Shown here in pieces: positions 33,135 to 43,400 of a stretch of DNA of 64,000 nt (its first letter is position 1; each line of letters opens with the position of its first letter). Origin of the DNA: DAIPKP01 sp964539095 (lineage in GTDB: Bacteria; Synergistota; Synergistia; Synergistales; Aminiphilaceae); assembly GCA_964539095.1 (NCBI GenBank), contig CAZIFL010000004.1, positions 62,001 through 126,000 of the forward strand, read 5' to 3'. The notes under the pieces are model-generated. The model had not been told where the DNA came from. It saw only the letters and a program-made list of their open reading frames with translations, and searched no databases. The position numbers were made by a program, and so were the translations under genes.

Positions 33135-34390
33135 AGAAATCGTCTCCTTCTCTTCATAGCTTCTCCATGGGCCTTCAGCCCCTCCGCCTCCGCCATGGTT
33201 TCCCCCGCATCGCAAAGCTTTTGGAGGGAGGCTTTTTCAATCTGTAGGGATGTGAGGGAGCGCAGAAAAGTTCCCGTCCAGAGCCCTCCGGAGAAGCGGG
33301 CGGCCCCGCTGGTGGGAAGAATGTGATTTGTCCCCGCCACGTAATCCCCGAAGGCCTCTCCGCTCCGGTGCCCCAGAAAGGCGGCTCCGTAGGCCCGAAA
33401 GCGCTGCAGCATCTCCGGGGCATTTTCCAGAGCAAGCTCCAGGTGCTCCGGGGCGGTGCGGTTGGCGAAATCCACCGCCTCCTCCAGAGTGCATAAGGCC
33501 ACGCTGCCGTAATCCTTCCAGGAGGCCCGGGCAATTTCCCGGGTGGGAAGCTGCTCCAGAAGCAGCTCTACCTCCCGAAGCACCGACTCTCCAAGAGCAC
33601 GATCCAGGCAGAGGAGCGTTCCCTTTGCCAGAGGATCGTGTTCGCTCTGGGCCAGAAGATCCGCGGCGATAATCTCGGGATCCCCGGATCCATCCGCCAC
33701 CACCAGCACCTCGCTCGGCCCCGCCAGGCCGTCGATGCCCATCTCTCCGAAGAGAAGCCGCTTCGCCTCGGTAACGTAGGCGTTTCCGGGCCCCACCATC
33801 ATATCCACCTTCGCCACCGGAGCAACCCCCAAAGCCCCCGCAGCGATGGCCTGCACCCCCCCGAGGCACCATACCTCTTCCACCCCCAGCAGCCCCAGGG
33901 TCCCCAGAGTTACCGGGTGAATCCCCGAAGGCCCCGAGGGGGGAGAGAAGGCGGCGATCCGGGCAACCCCCGCCTCCTGGGCGGGAATCACCCCCATAAT
34001 GGCGGTGCTCGGCAGAGGGTAACGTCCTCCCGGAACGTAGACCCCTGCAGACTCCACCGGAACAAAGCGAAGGCCGCAGAATACCCCCGGAGCGGTCTCC
34101 CACACGTGATCTTTACAGATCTCCCGCTGATGCCGGTGGAAGATTTGCACGTTCTCCATGGCGGTCTCCAAAGATCTGCGAAGCTCCGGAGGAAGCGCCG
34201 AAGCGGCCCGGGCTATCTCCTCCGGAGGCACCCGAAAGGTTCCTTCGTACCCATCAAAACGTTTGGCACAGGCCTCCACCTCGGGCCATCCCTTTTCCCG
34301 GATATCCCGGATAAGAGCCTCCACCCTTCGGGAGAGGCTCTGCTTGTCTTCGGAGCGATACTCTTTCTCCTGTTTTTTAAGAAATTCCAT
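33131..34390 (-). CDS. hisD: Histidinol dehydrogenase
   Basis: A 419-residue Zn enzyme catalysing the last two oxidations to histidine. YVPGGRYPLPSTAIM, VDMMVGPGNAYV, IDGLAGPSEVLVVAD, and NRTAPEHLELAL are diagnostic, and DYVAGTNHILPT carries the catalytic His. First gene of the his operon. The start (34390) is about 60 bases from the divergent radA start, so promoters probably overlap. Confidence 0.97.
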   Translation of the reverse strand: MEFLKKQEKEYRSEDKQSLSRRVEALIRDIREKGWPEVEACAKRFDGYEGTFRVPPEEIARAASALPPELRRSLETAMENVQIFHRHQREICKDHVWETAPGVFCGLRFVPVESAGVYVPGGRYPLPSTAIMGVIPAQEAGVARIAAFSPPSGPSGIHPVTLGTLGLLGVEEVWCLGGVQAIAAGALGVAPVAKVDMMVGPGNAYVTEAKRLLFGEMGIDGLAGPSEVLVVADGSGDPEIIAADLLAQSEHDPLAKGTLLCLDRALGESVLREVELLLEQLPTREIARASWKDYGSVALCTLEEAVDFANRTAPEHLELALENAPEMLQRFRAYGAAFLGHRSGEAFGDYVAGTNHILPTSGAARFSGGLWTGTFLRSLTSLQIEKASLQKLCDAGETMAEAEGLKAHGEAMKRRRRFL

Positions 34391-34452
34391 GAGTTCACCT
34401 TCTTGTGATAGTATGCTAAAGTGATAGGTTGATGCAACGAGGGGATGATATC

Positions 34453-35940
34453 ATGGGTTTGAAACAATGTAAAGACTTTCTCGACGTACCTTCCTCATAC
34501 ATGTATAATTTGAAAAGGCTTTTCGAAATATGCATCACCGAGCATGGAGAAGCTCTTTTGAGAGAAGAGAGAGGGAGGACACCCGGATTGAGTAAAAAAA
34601 AGAGCCATTCCAGGTACGTATGTTCCGCCTGCGGGGGGGTCTTCTCCTCCTGGACGGGGAAATGCTCCCACTGTGGCAAGTGGGGTACCCTTGAAGAAGA
34701 GGTTCTGCAGGTCTCCGAAAAGGGATTTGCTGCAGCTCCTCGGGAGGTTCGTTCCTTTGCCCCCGTGCAGGTGGGGGAGATCCCTGAAGTGCCCCGGCTC
34801 TCTTCCGAAATGGGGGAACTTGATCGGGTTCTCGGAGGCGGGTGGGTTCCCGGAGGGGCCGCTCTTCTGGCGGGGGATCCGGGGATAGGCAAATCCACCC
34901 TGCTTTTGCAGGTATGCGGTGCCATGGCCCGCAGGGGCAAGCGCATTCTCTACGTTTCGGGAGAGGAGTCTCTCTCTCAGGTGGCCTCCCGGGCGAAACG
35001 CATCGGAGCCCTCTCGCCCACCCTGGATCTCTGTGCAGAGGAGAACCCGGAACTCTTTCTCCCTTCTCTCGAAGCCTACGACTTTCTCGTGGTGGACAGC
35101 GTACAGGCCATGAGGCTGGGGGAGGTGGACTCTTGGCCCGGCACCCCCACCCAGGTGCGGGAGAGTGCCCGGGTCTGCATCGCCGCCGCCAAGGCCCAGG
35201 GGGTTCCTCTGGTGCTCATCGGGCACGTTACCAAGGGGGGAGCCATTGCGGGGCCCAAGCTCCTGGAGCACATGGTGGATACGGTGCTCACCTTTGGGGG
35301 GGACGAGCATCAAGGCTTGCGGATGCTTCGGGCCTCCAAAAACCGCTTTGGCTCCACCCAGGAGATGGGGCTCTTCGAAATGCGGCAGGAGGGGCTCTTT
35401 CCCGTGGATGATCCGGGGCTTCTCTTCTGGAATCGTGAAGAAGAAGGCATTCCCGGAGTGGCTTTTGGTGTGGTGCTGGAGGGGAGCCGCTCCTTTGTGG
35501 TAGAGATTCAGGCTCTGGCCTGCGAAACCCCCTTTCCCTACCCCAAACGGGCCTCCCGGGGGATGGACAACAGCCGGGTGCAGCTTCTGCTGGCGGTGCT
35601 GGAAAAGCGGTGCGGCTACGTCTCTCAGAAGGCGGACATGTACGTGAACGTTACGGGGGGGCTCAACATTAAAGACCCCGCAGGGGATCTTCCTTTGGCC
35701 CTCGCCATGGCCTCCTCCCTGGCGGAGCGTCCTCTTCCGGAGAAAAGCTGCTTTGTGGGGGAGGTAGGGCTGGCGGGGGAGATCCGCCCGGTTCCCCAGG
35801 GAGAACAGCGCTTGAAAGAGGCTTTCCGGCTCGGATTTTCCAGGGCTTACGTAAGCAAACGAGCCTCCATTCCTCCGGAGATGGAGCACAAGGTAACCCG
35901 GATTTCTCATCTAGCCCAGGCTTTGGAGGTGATTCGATGA
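34453..35940 (+). CDS. radA: DNA repair protein RadA/Sms
   Basis: About 495 residues from ATG 34453, or 450 from TTG 34588. The core has a zinc finger (YVCSACGGVFSSWTGKCSHCG), Walker A GDPGIGKST, RadA-specific KNRFGS and a Lon-like C-terminal domain. It aids recombination by branch migration. The TTG start has GGGAGG and fits usual family length, whereas ATG 34453 has GAGGGG at good spacing and adds 45 residues with a plausible amphipathic segment (SYMYNLKRLFEI). The ATG context resembles that of the gene starting at 22872. Last base overlaps the NfeD start (ATGA). Confidence 0.93.
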   Translation: MGLKQCKDFLDVPSSYMYNLKRLFEICITEHGEALLREERGRTPGLSKKKSHSRYVCSACGGVFSSWTGKCSHCGKWGTLEEEVLQVSEKGFAAAPREVRSFAPVQVGEIPEVPRLSSEMGELDRVLGGGWVPGGAALLAGDPGIGKSTLLLQVCGAMARRGKRILYVSGEESLSQVASRAKRIGALSPTLDLCAEENPELFLPSLEAYDFLVVDSVQAMRLGEVDSWPGTPTQVRESARVCIAAAKAQGVPLVLIGHVTKGGAIAGPKLLEHMVDTVLTFGGDEHQGLRMLRASKNRFGSTQEMGLFEMRQEGLFPVDDPGLLFWNREEEGIPGVAFGVVLEGSRSFVVEIQALACETPFPYPKRASRGMDNSRVQLLLAVLEKRCGYVSQKADMYVNVTGGLNIKDPAGDLPLALAMASSLAERPLPEKSCFVGEVGLAGEIRPVPQGEQRLKEAFRLGFSRAYVSKRASIPPEMEHKVTRISHLAQALEVIR

Positions 35941-37325
35941 TGTTTCGAGGATCTGCTTTTTTATGTTTGTTCCATCTATATAGACGTTTCCGTAAAACCA
36001 TGCTCTGCCTGGCCTTCTCTGGGGCCCTTTTCGGCATCTTTCTGGGGGCCTTTCCCGGAGAAGCGCTTACCAGGGTGGTGGTAACCCCTCTGCGGGGTTC
36101 CGTGGGAGTTCCCATGGAGCGGCATCTTCAGGAGGTTCTAGAGGAGGTCTCTTCCTACAAAGAAGATGTCCTTCTGGTGCTGGAACTCGACACCCCGGGA
36201 GGGCTGGTATCCTCCATGCGGGGGATCACCAAAACTCTGCTGGCGGCTCCCGTTCCTGTGGTGGTATGGGTCTCTCCTCAGGGGGCTCAGGCAGCTTCCG
36301 CAGGGGCCTTTATCCTGCAAGCCGCTGCGGTGGCTGCCATGGCTCCGGGAACCAACGTGGGAGCGGCGCACCCCGTCACCGCGGGAGGGCAGGACGTTCC
36401 CACGGACACCATGAACGAAAAAATTACCAACGATCTTGCGGCTCACATCCGTAGCCTCGCCCAGGAGCGGGGGCGCAACGCCGTGGCGGCGGAGCGCATG
36501 GTGCGCTACAGCCTCTCCCTCAGCGCCCCCGAGGCCCTGGAGGAGGGGGTGGCGGATATTCTGGCGGAAAATCTGGAATCTCTTCTGGCAGCCCTTCAGG
36601 GGCGGGAGATCTCTCTGGAAGGCAACAAAGTGGTGCTGGATCTTCAGGAGCATCGGGTGGAACGGCGCCTCATGTCCCTCCGGCTACAGCTTCTGGAGAT
36701 TGTTACCCGGCCGGATGTGGCCTATCTGCTCCTCATTGCGGGGCTCTATGCGGTGGTCTTCGAAATTCTTTCTCCCGGAGGGTTCGTGCTGGGAACCTCC
36801 GGGGCGGTGCTTCTTCTGCTCGGGGCCTTGGGGCTTCGGATGCTCCCCTTCAACTGGGGAGGCATCGTGCTTCTTGTGGCGGGAGTAGGGGTCATGATTC
36901 TGGATCTGCTTGTGGGAGGGGTGGGAATATTGAGCCTTATGGGAAGTGTGGCCCTGGTGGTGGGAGGTCTTATCCTCTTTCGAGCCCCCGGAGGGGAACT
37001 TCTGGACTTTTCCCTCTCCTTTATGATCGGGGGAGCGGCGGTACTCACGGGCTTTTTCCTTCTTGCCGCCTGGGGAATTTGGCGATCCCTCAAAAAGCCT
37101 GTAACGTCGGGTTACGAAGGCCTTCAGGGGGAAAAAGGAAAAGTAATCAAACCCCTAGACCCCGAAGGCATGGTGCTCTATCATGGAGAGTACTGGAAGG
37201 CTGTCTCAAGCTCGGGAGAGACCATCCCGAAGGATGCTGTGGTGCGCCTGGTGCGTAGCGAAGGGCTTCTTCTGGTGGTAACCCCGGAGGAGAAGACCCC
37301 CTCCGAGGAGAAGGCGGATTCCTGA
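35937..37325 (+). CDS. NfeD-type membrane protease (ClpP-class Ser protease + NfeD domain)
   Basis: A 462-residue membrane protein. An N-terminal hydrophobic segment precedes a ClpP-class protease domain (~45-230): VLELDTPGGLV, the nucleophile Ser in AASAGAFIL, and a Lys in the NEKITNDLA segment. Four or more TM segments follow (~260-390), then a soluble OB-fold NfeD domain (LQGEKGKVIKPLDPEG). Related proteases cleave slipin/stomatin C-termini; a slipin gene follows 117 bases downstream. Starts inside the radA stop. Confidence 0.93.
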   Translation: MMFRGSAFLCLFHLYRRFRKTMLCLAFSGALFGIFLGAFPGEALTRVVVTPLRGSVGVPMERHLQEVLEEVSSYKEDVLLVLELDTPGGLVSSMRGITKTLLAAPVPVVVWVSPQGAQAASAGAFILQAAAVAAMAPGTNVGAAHPVTAGGQDVPTDTMNEKITNDLAAHIRSLAQERGRNAVAAERMVRYSLSLSAPEALEEGVADILAENLESLLAALQGREISLEGNKVVLDLQEHRVERRLMSLRLQLLEIVTRPDVAYLLLIAGLYAVVFEILSPGGFVLGTSGAVLLLLGALGLRMLPFNWGGIVLLVAGVGVMILDLLVGGVGILSLMGSVALVVGGLILFRAPGGELLDFSLSFMIGGAAVLTGFFLLAAWGIWRSLKKPVTSGYEGLQGEKGKVIKPLDPEGMVLYHGEYWKAVSSSGETIPKDAVVRLVRSEGLLLVVTPEEKTPSEEKADS

Positions 37326-37376
37326 TAGTCTTTTGTGATAGTATTCTGATAGTAGAAACGTGTACTGGTAGTGGTG

Positions 37377-37394
37377 GGCAGGTAAAAACCTGCC
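37377..37394 (+). terminator. Short hairpin between nfeD and slipin genes
   Basis: GGCAGGT (37377-37383) pairs with ACCTGCC (37388-37394) around AAAA. No U-tract follows, so it may be a pause or mRNA-stability element rather than a terminator. Confidence 0.35.
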
Positions 37395-37442
37395 AGGGTG
37401 TTAGGTGGCAATTTCATCATAAAAAGATTGGGAGGGATTAGC

Positions 37443-38228
37443 ATGTACTATATTCAGCAAATTTTATGGACCATCGGTAGCAGTCTCGGAGGGATTCTTC
37501 TTCTCTTCGTTCTTATCTTCTCTGCCATTCGTATCGTGCCGGAGTATCAGCGGGCGGTGGTCTTCCGTCTCGGCCGTCTCGTGGGTACCAAGGGTCCCGG
37601 CCTTGTCTTTGTGATCCCCTTCATCGACAAGGTGCTCAAGGTAGATCTTCGGGTGGTTACTCTCGATGTGCCGGTGCAGGAGGTTATCACCAAGGATAAC
37701 GTCCCCGTAAAGGTGAATGCGGTGCTCTACTTCCGGGTCATGGACTCTGCCAAATCCGTGGTGGAGGTAGAAAACTACATGCTCGCCACCAGCCAGCTCT
37801 CCCAGACCACCCTTCGGGCGGTCATCGGCCGGGCGGAGCTGGATGAAGTGCTCTCGGATAGAGAGAAGATCAACGAAGAGCTGCAGCAGATTATCGACGA
37901 ACGAACCGATCCCTGGGGGATCAAGGTGAGCGCTGTAGAAGTGAAGGAGCTGGAACTCCCCGAGGGGATGAAGCGCGCCATGGCGAGCCAGGCCGAGGCG
38001 GAGCGCGATCGCCGGGCGAAGATCATCAACGCCGAAGGAGAGCTTCAGGCCTCCCGCAAGCTTCTGGATGCTGCCCAGATTATGGAGCAGAGCCCCATCA
38101 CCATCCAGCTGCGTTATCTCCAGACCCTTCGGGAAGTAGCGGCGGAGAACAATTCCACCACCCTCTTCCCCATCCCTCTGGACATGATGAAGCCCTTTCT
38201 CGAAAAACAGCTCTCTCCCAAATCGTAG
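37443..38228 (+). CDS. Slipin (SPFH/band 7 protein)
   Basis: About 261 residues. One N-terminal membrane segment (ILLLFVLIFSAIRIV) is followed by the SPFH domain: EYQRAVVFRLGR, KGPGLVFVIPFIDK, and later QAEAERDRRAKIINAEGE, a coiled coil typical of slipins. Likely forms membrane microdomain oligomers and is a target of the NfeD protease upstream. ATG 37443 follows GGGAGG. The pilin genes start 16 bases downstream on the same strand. Confidence 0.94.
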   Translation: MYYIQQILWTIGSSLGGILLLFVLIFSAIRIVPEYQRAVVFRLGRLVGTKGPGLVFVIPFIDKVLKVDLRVVTLDVPVQEVITKDNVPVKVNAVLYFRVMDSAKSVVEVENYMLATSQLSQTTLRAVIGRAELDEVLSDREKINEELQQIIDERTDPWGIKVSAVEVKELELPEGMKRAMASQAEAERDRRAKIINAEGELQASRKLLDAAQIMEQSPITIQLRYLQTLREVAAENNSTTLFPIPLDMMKPFLEKQLSPKS

Positions 38229-38243
38229 AGGCGGTAGAAGGCC

Positions 38244-38714
38244 ATGAAGACTTGCAAGGGCAGAAGAGGCTTTTCTCTCATAGAGACCCTGATATCCCTG
38301 GTCATTCTGGCCATTGCTCTTCTTTCTCTGGCGGCGGTGCCCGTGGTGACCACCCGGGCACTGCTGCTTTCGGATCAGCGGGCCAAGGCGGCCTTCTTCG
38401 CCGCCTCCGCCCTGGATCTCGGGGAATCGGCGAACTATCAAGATCCCAAGAATTCGGATTTTGGGGCTTATGGGGTTTCTAATGATGCCACTGCACCGAA
38501 TGTTTTTCTTCTTACAGAGCTTGATCCTGCGGATGTCTACAGGGTTACCCTTGGGTTTTATTCCAGAACCACGGGAGGTCCTTCTTGGGACCCTTCGCCG
38601 GATTACGTACAGGTGAATGTTGATTGGAATGATCAGCTTGGGTATGCCGGAGGTCTTGAAATTACCAGGGATCTCGGCCCCAGTAGCCATCTTGTGGTGA
38701 GCCGTGATAGTTGA
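38244..38714 (+). CDS. Minor pilin, PilV-like (prepilin N-terminus)
   Basis: A 156-residue protein with a type III prepilin leader: basic KTCKGRRG-FSLIETLISLVILAIALLSLA, cleaved by the prepilin peptidase after Gly with a Phe and Glu5. The rest is globular and unmatched by eye. Position just before PilW-, PilX- and PilY1-like genes identifies a minor-pilin cluster. No pilin assembly ATPase is in the window. Confidence 0.8.
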   Translation: MKTCKGRRGFSLIETLISLVILAIALLSLAAVPVVTTRALLLSDQRAKAAFFAASALDLGESANYQDPKNSDFGAYGVSNDATAPNVFLLTELDPADVYRVTLGFYSRTTGGPSWDPSPDYVQVNVDWNDQLGYAGGLEITRDLGPSSHLVVSRDS

Positions 38715-38774
38715 GAACCAGGAGAGCCGTGTACAAGCCTTCCCCATCTTCCATGGGAAACGAGGGGGTGTGTC

Positions 38775-39656
38775 ATGAGAAAAAAAAGAGCAGAGCATTT
38801 TACGTTCAAAAGACGGGGCATGACCCTGGTAGAGCTTCTCATAACCCTCATCATTGGGGGAATCATCATGGGATCGGTCTCCCTTCTCTTTGTGGCCTTT
38901 TTCCGGAACTTCAATATGCACGATGACCTTACGGCGGCCCAGCAGAACGCCGAGATGGGGCTTGCCCTTATTGAGACTTACGTCCTTCAAGCAGGGATGG
39001 GTATGCCGAGTGACCCCCCTTCAGATTTTCAGGCTGCTTTTAATTTGGTTCCCACTCCGGCTTGGGGGGGGTGGAGTGGTTCTATAGAACCGTACTCCAA
39101 GGATGTTTTTTCTCGAGATACAGCTCTGCGGATTCTCGGAGCCCGTGCCACTCCCGTTGCGGTGGGGGCCATGGAGGAGAAGGAGATAGGCACCTCTGCC
39201 ACATCTCTTACGGTAAAGGCAGATCCACCCTTTACCGGAGGCTCCTCGCTTGGCGGTTTGATATCCCAAAACGACTGGGTGGTCTTTCCCGCCTCCCGAC
39301 TTCCTTTCAGGGTAACCGGCAATCCCTCCACAAACACAGAAATTCAGCTTCAATCTTCTTCCCTAAATACGGTGCAACTTTTTGATACTCTTTACGTGCT
39401 GGAGAGTGTACGTTTCTACCTTGGAACAGATAGGCTTTTCATGAATGACAAAGATACGGAGATTCCCATCGCTAAGATGGATGTCTTGTGGAATCCGAAT
39501 ACCCGGCTTCTTCAGGTGGTGCTTCTGGGGAGGGGAAAGGAAAGGTTGAGCCATGAAGTCAGTCCGCCTCCGGGGTGGCCCGGCACATCTCTTACTTCGG
39601 AGGAACGGCACTTCCGCCACGTGGCGGTGGGGCGCATATGGAGGATACGCAATTGA
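38775..39656 (+). CDS. Minor pilin, PilW-like
   Basis: A 293-residue prepilin. The leader ends FKRRGMTLVELLITLIIGG, with cleavage after Gly and Glu at +5. Conserved early region HDDLTAAQQNAEMGLALIETYVLQAGMG fits PilW proteins. It follows the first pilin by 60 bases; ATG has GAGGGGG upstream. Confidence 0.82.
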   Translation: MRKKRAEHFTFKRRGMTLVELLITLIIGGIIMGSVSLLFVAFFRNFNMHDDLTAAQQNAEMGLALIETYVLQAGMGMPSDPPSDFQAAFNLVPTPAWGGWSGSIEPYSKDVFSRDTALRILGARATPVAVGAMEEKEIGTSATSLTVKADPPFTGGSSLGGLISQNDWVVFPASRLPFRVTGNPSTNTEIQLQSSSLNTVQLFDTLYVLESVRFYLGTDRLFMNDKDTEIPIAKMDVLWNPNTRLLQVVLLGRGKERLSHEVSPPPGWPGTSLTSEERHFRHVAVGRIWRIRN

Positions 39657-39679
39657 GATATTACGTAAAGGTGTCAAAA

Positions 39680-40375
39680 ATGTCCAAAAAACTGGAAAAG
39701 CCTGTCCGTCGGGAAGAGGGCCTTCAGGGAAAAAGCCCCGGCATGAGCCTTGCCTTTGTCCTCATAGTCATGCTCATCGGCGGCGCTCTTACAGCAGCAG
39801 CTCTCTGGATTGTGGAAAATGCCACCCGTACCACCCGGATGGCCAAGGAAAAGTCCGTTCTCTATGCGATTAGCCAGGAAGGGCTTCAACGGGGGCTCAA
39901 GGCTCTTGACCAGACCATAGGAGGGCTGGGAATTTCCGAGGATATGCTAGGAAGGGGAGTAATCCTTCTTGAAAAACCTTCCGGGAAAGGTGATGATTGG
40001 TGGCAGGAGGGCCTTGAGGTTCTTGCAGAGAATTTCATCCCTTCCGGAGCAAGAGAGATTGTCATGGATATAAGTAAAGCAAAGGGCCGTTGGCAGGTCT
40101 TCGCCCTGGGATACGAAGTAGATCCTGGGGTAGCTTATGTTTCTGGGCTGCCTCCGAAGATAGAGGCGAATTTGTTTAAGAAAAAAGAAGAAATCCTTAA
40201 AAACGTTACGGCTGGCTCCTCCTATGCTGCGGGTTCTCCACTGGATCCGGACATCACCGAAACGAGTACAGGGGTCTATATGATACTCAGTACGGTAGAG
40301 ATAGAAACCCTGAAAGGGCCTGTGCGTGGTACTGCCTTTGGGCTTATCCGCACTCGTCCGTGGAAGAGCGAATAG
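39680..40375 (+). CDS. PilX-like minor pilin assembly protein
   Basis: About 231 residues. After a basic stretch there is one hydrophobic N-terminal segment (GMSLAFVLIVMLIGGALTAAALWIV), close to a prepilin but without Glu5. This is typical of PilX N-terminal domain proteins. ATG 39680 follows AAAGGTG; the frame is open to 39575 inside the previous gene. It is followed after 82 bases by the PilY1-like gene. Confidence 0.65.
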   Translation: MSKKLEKPVRREEGLQGKSPGMSLAFVLIVMLIGGALTAAALWIVENATRTTRMAKEKSVLYAISQEGLQRGLKALDQTIGGLGISEDMLGRGVILLEKPSGKGDDWWQEGLEVLAENFIPSGAREIVMDISKAKGRWQVFALGYEVDPGVAYVSGLPPKIEANLFKKKEEILKNVTAGSSYAAGSPLDPDITETSTGVYMILSTVEIETLKGPVRGTAFGLIRTRPWKSE

Positions 40376-40457
40376 GTAGCAGGTTCAGAAATTAGAAAAT
40401 GGAAGTGTTCTGAAAAAACCAGCCATATGCTTCCAAAGAGCAGCGAAAGGATTGGTG

Positions 40458-43400
40458 ATGTTCATGCGGCGCCCTTCACGAAAAGGCCCTGAGGGCATGT
40501 GTGCGAAATGGATGATCCTGACCATGGTGGTGGCCCTCCTCCTTCTGGAAGGGAGTGCCTTTGCCGCTTCGGATCCTGCCTTTGATGCTTCGGTTCCGAG
40601 CTTCTCCTGGCCGAAAAGCTCCTTTGGAACCATCCGATACGCCGAGGAGATTGACCCTCCGAATATCTTGTTCCTCATTGATACCAGCGGATCCATGACC
40701 CTCGATCCCAAGGACAGAGATACCTGGGGCGATGGCAGTCATTCCTGGTATGTAAATCGCACCTACGGTTATCAGAATTATGCCGGGAGAGATACGGATC
40801 CGAGTAATAATGACCCGAATGATCCCGCCAACTACCATCCCCTCCTCCCGAATATGCCCAACGACAGTCGCCTTTACATTCTTCGAAACGTCATGTACCG
40901 GCTTCTCACGGAAAAATCCGATATTCTGGAGGGTATGAACATCGCCCTGGGGACCTACAATCAAAACTTTGCAGCAGAAAATGGCACGGCAGGATACTAT
41001 CAGTACTACTACAGAGTTTCCCCCTGGAGATATAACTACACAGATATGCAGATAACCAGTTGGAACGGTTCTGCCCCAAAGGGGATGCGGCTTCGGCTCG
41101 GTCTTGCTCCTGCGGTGGATTCTGAGACGAAGCTGGTGCGTCAGGATTTTCTTCAAATCTTTGATGGAAGCGAATCCAATGGCATGCCCTCCTCCTACCA
41201 GCAGTACATCACGGATCCAAGCTGGAACCAGGAGCTTCGAGCCAGCGGCAACACCCCTTTGGCGGCATCCATCTATCCTGATGGCGGACAGCCCGTAACC
41301 TCAGCGTACAATTTCTTTGCCAGTCGAAGCGGTACCTACGACGGCGTCTGTCAGGCCAACTGGCTGATCGTCATGACCGATGGTGAGGACACTGCGTCAA
41401 ATCGTACTCCTCGTGAAGCTGTGCGACTGCTCTATCAGCAGACTGGGGGGGCACCGGGGCGTAGTCTTAAGGACAAGGAGAACAAGAACCTCTTCTATCC
41501 TGTGCGTACCATGGTGATTGGATTTATCAACTCTGCAGACATGCCCACCCTTGCGACAGAGCTGGATCTTTGTGCAGATGTGGGCTTTGATGGGGTATTT
41601 GACGGAGAACCTGCCCATGCCTACTATGCGGATAACTTCGAGGGGCTCTTCAGTGCCTTTGAAGATATTCTTGTTACCATCAAGGAGATGAGTGGTAGGA
41701 AAAGCCCTCCGAGAGTCCGGGCGGGGCTCCCAGGAGTGGAAGGGGCCTCCTATATCCCTCAGATGGTCTACTTCGAAAGAAAACTTTGGCACGGGAAGCT
41801 CGAAAAGTATCGTATAGGTTACGATGGAACCTTCGGCGCCAAGCTTTGGGAATCCTCTTTTCCTCCTGAGGGGAGTCGGAAAGTCTATACTGCAAACTGG
41901 CATTCCTCTCGGGGTTTCCCCGTGGCAGGAACCAATCTCATCGAATTTAAGGATGTAGCGGGAAACGATTCCGGTTGGCAGTCCGTGGTGGAAGAGCTGG
42001 GGATTCGTTATGCCCTTTCTGGAAACTCTCTGCTTCCTGCAGACGATCCACGCATAGAACCTCAAACTCGATGCTTTATCCGCTGGTATCGAGGAGAGAT
42101 CCCTGATGCTACCTTGTGTCCCCACTGGAGGAAGCGGGAAAGCCCCATGGCAGATATGGATCGTTCTGGCATTTCCATCGTGGGTGCTCCCCGGGGACCT
42201 TGGCTGGATTCCAAATATCTTGCCTTCAAGAAAGATCATAAGGATCGAGTGGAGCGTCTCTACATTCAGTCCAGCGAAGGGATGCTCCACTCCTTTAACA
42301 CGGAATCAGGGTTTGAGGAGTGGGCCTTCATCCCCCCGCTGGCTCTTCGGTGGTCTCGCCTAGCGGGGCTTCGGGCGGAGCGGAACGTGGTCTTTGAGTT
42401 TGGTGCTAATAAATCCTTCTGGGATTGGGACTGGTATGGCATAGATGCAGATAAGAAAGGAGAAGATCTCCCCCGGGAAATTTTGGGAGGCTCCCTGGTG
42501 GCAGAGGATGTTCTTCTTGGTTCTGGTTCCAGTGCTAAGTATGCTACGGTGCTTCTGGGAACCATGGGGTACGGAGGGTACGGCATCTATGCTATGGATG
42601 TGACGAATCCTCAAACCCCGAAATTCCTCTGGGCTGTTGAAAATGCGGCGGTGGGGTTTGGAGATGCGCACCCCAACCATTTTCTCCCCTATACGGTGGA
42701 GCCGGGGACCAAATACTACCCTGTCCGGAGTGTCCTCCACTGGGAGGGGAAAGCTACCTCCTCTCCCTCCGCAACCTTCCGGGTCTGCACATACCGGGAG
42801 GGCTCTTTCAGGACCGACAACAAAAAATACCGCGGCATTGAGCAAGATCGTCTTGTCGCATGCACCGATTCCTTTCTCACCTCCCGACATATGCAAGACT
42901 ACCAGTACATGGGGTTTCTCCTGGGGGAGCCTTTTGTCGGCAGAGTACATTTTAGGGCAGAGAACAGTACTGAAGATCTTCTCCCTCTGGGGTTCATGGG
43001 AGGAGGGCTTCGAAACCACTCCACGGATCCTCTCTCGGATGCTCTGGGATGCGTAATATACGCCTTTGGCCTTGAGGATGGGCGTCTTCACGCAGTATGG
43101 GGGAAGGGTGTGACCGATGCCTATAGCCCCACTGATCTGTTCTACAGCAAAGAGGTGCCGGAGATGGGGATGATCTACGCTCCCATCAGTGTACTTTTCT
43201 CCCCCTTGAGAACGGTGGAGCGGTTTTTTGCCCCCGACAGCGAAGGGTACATCCACCATATCATCCTTGAGGAGGAGAAGTCCCTGGGGCAGGGAGACTG
43301 GAAACACCAGATTTCTGCCCGTCTCCTTCTGGGAACCTCCCCGCTTATCATCCCCTATCAGATGCCCGTAGGAAAGATCGGGGGAGCCCTCTGGCTTTTC

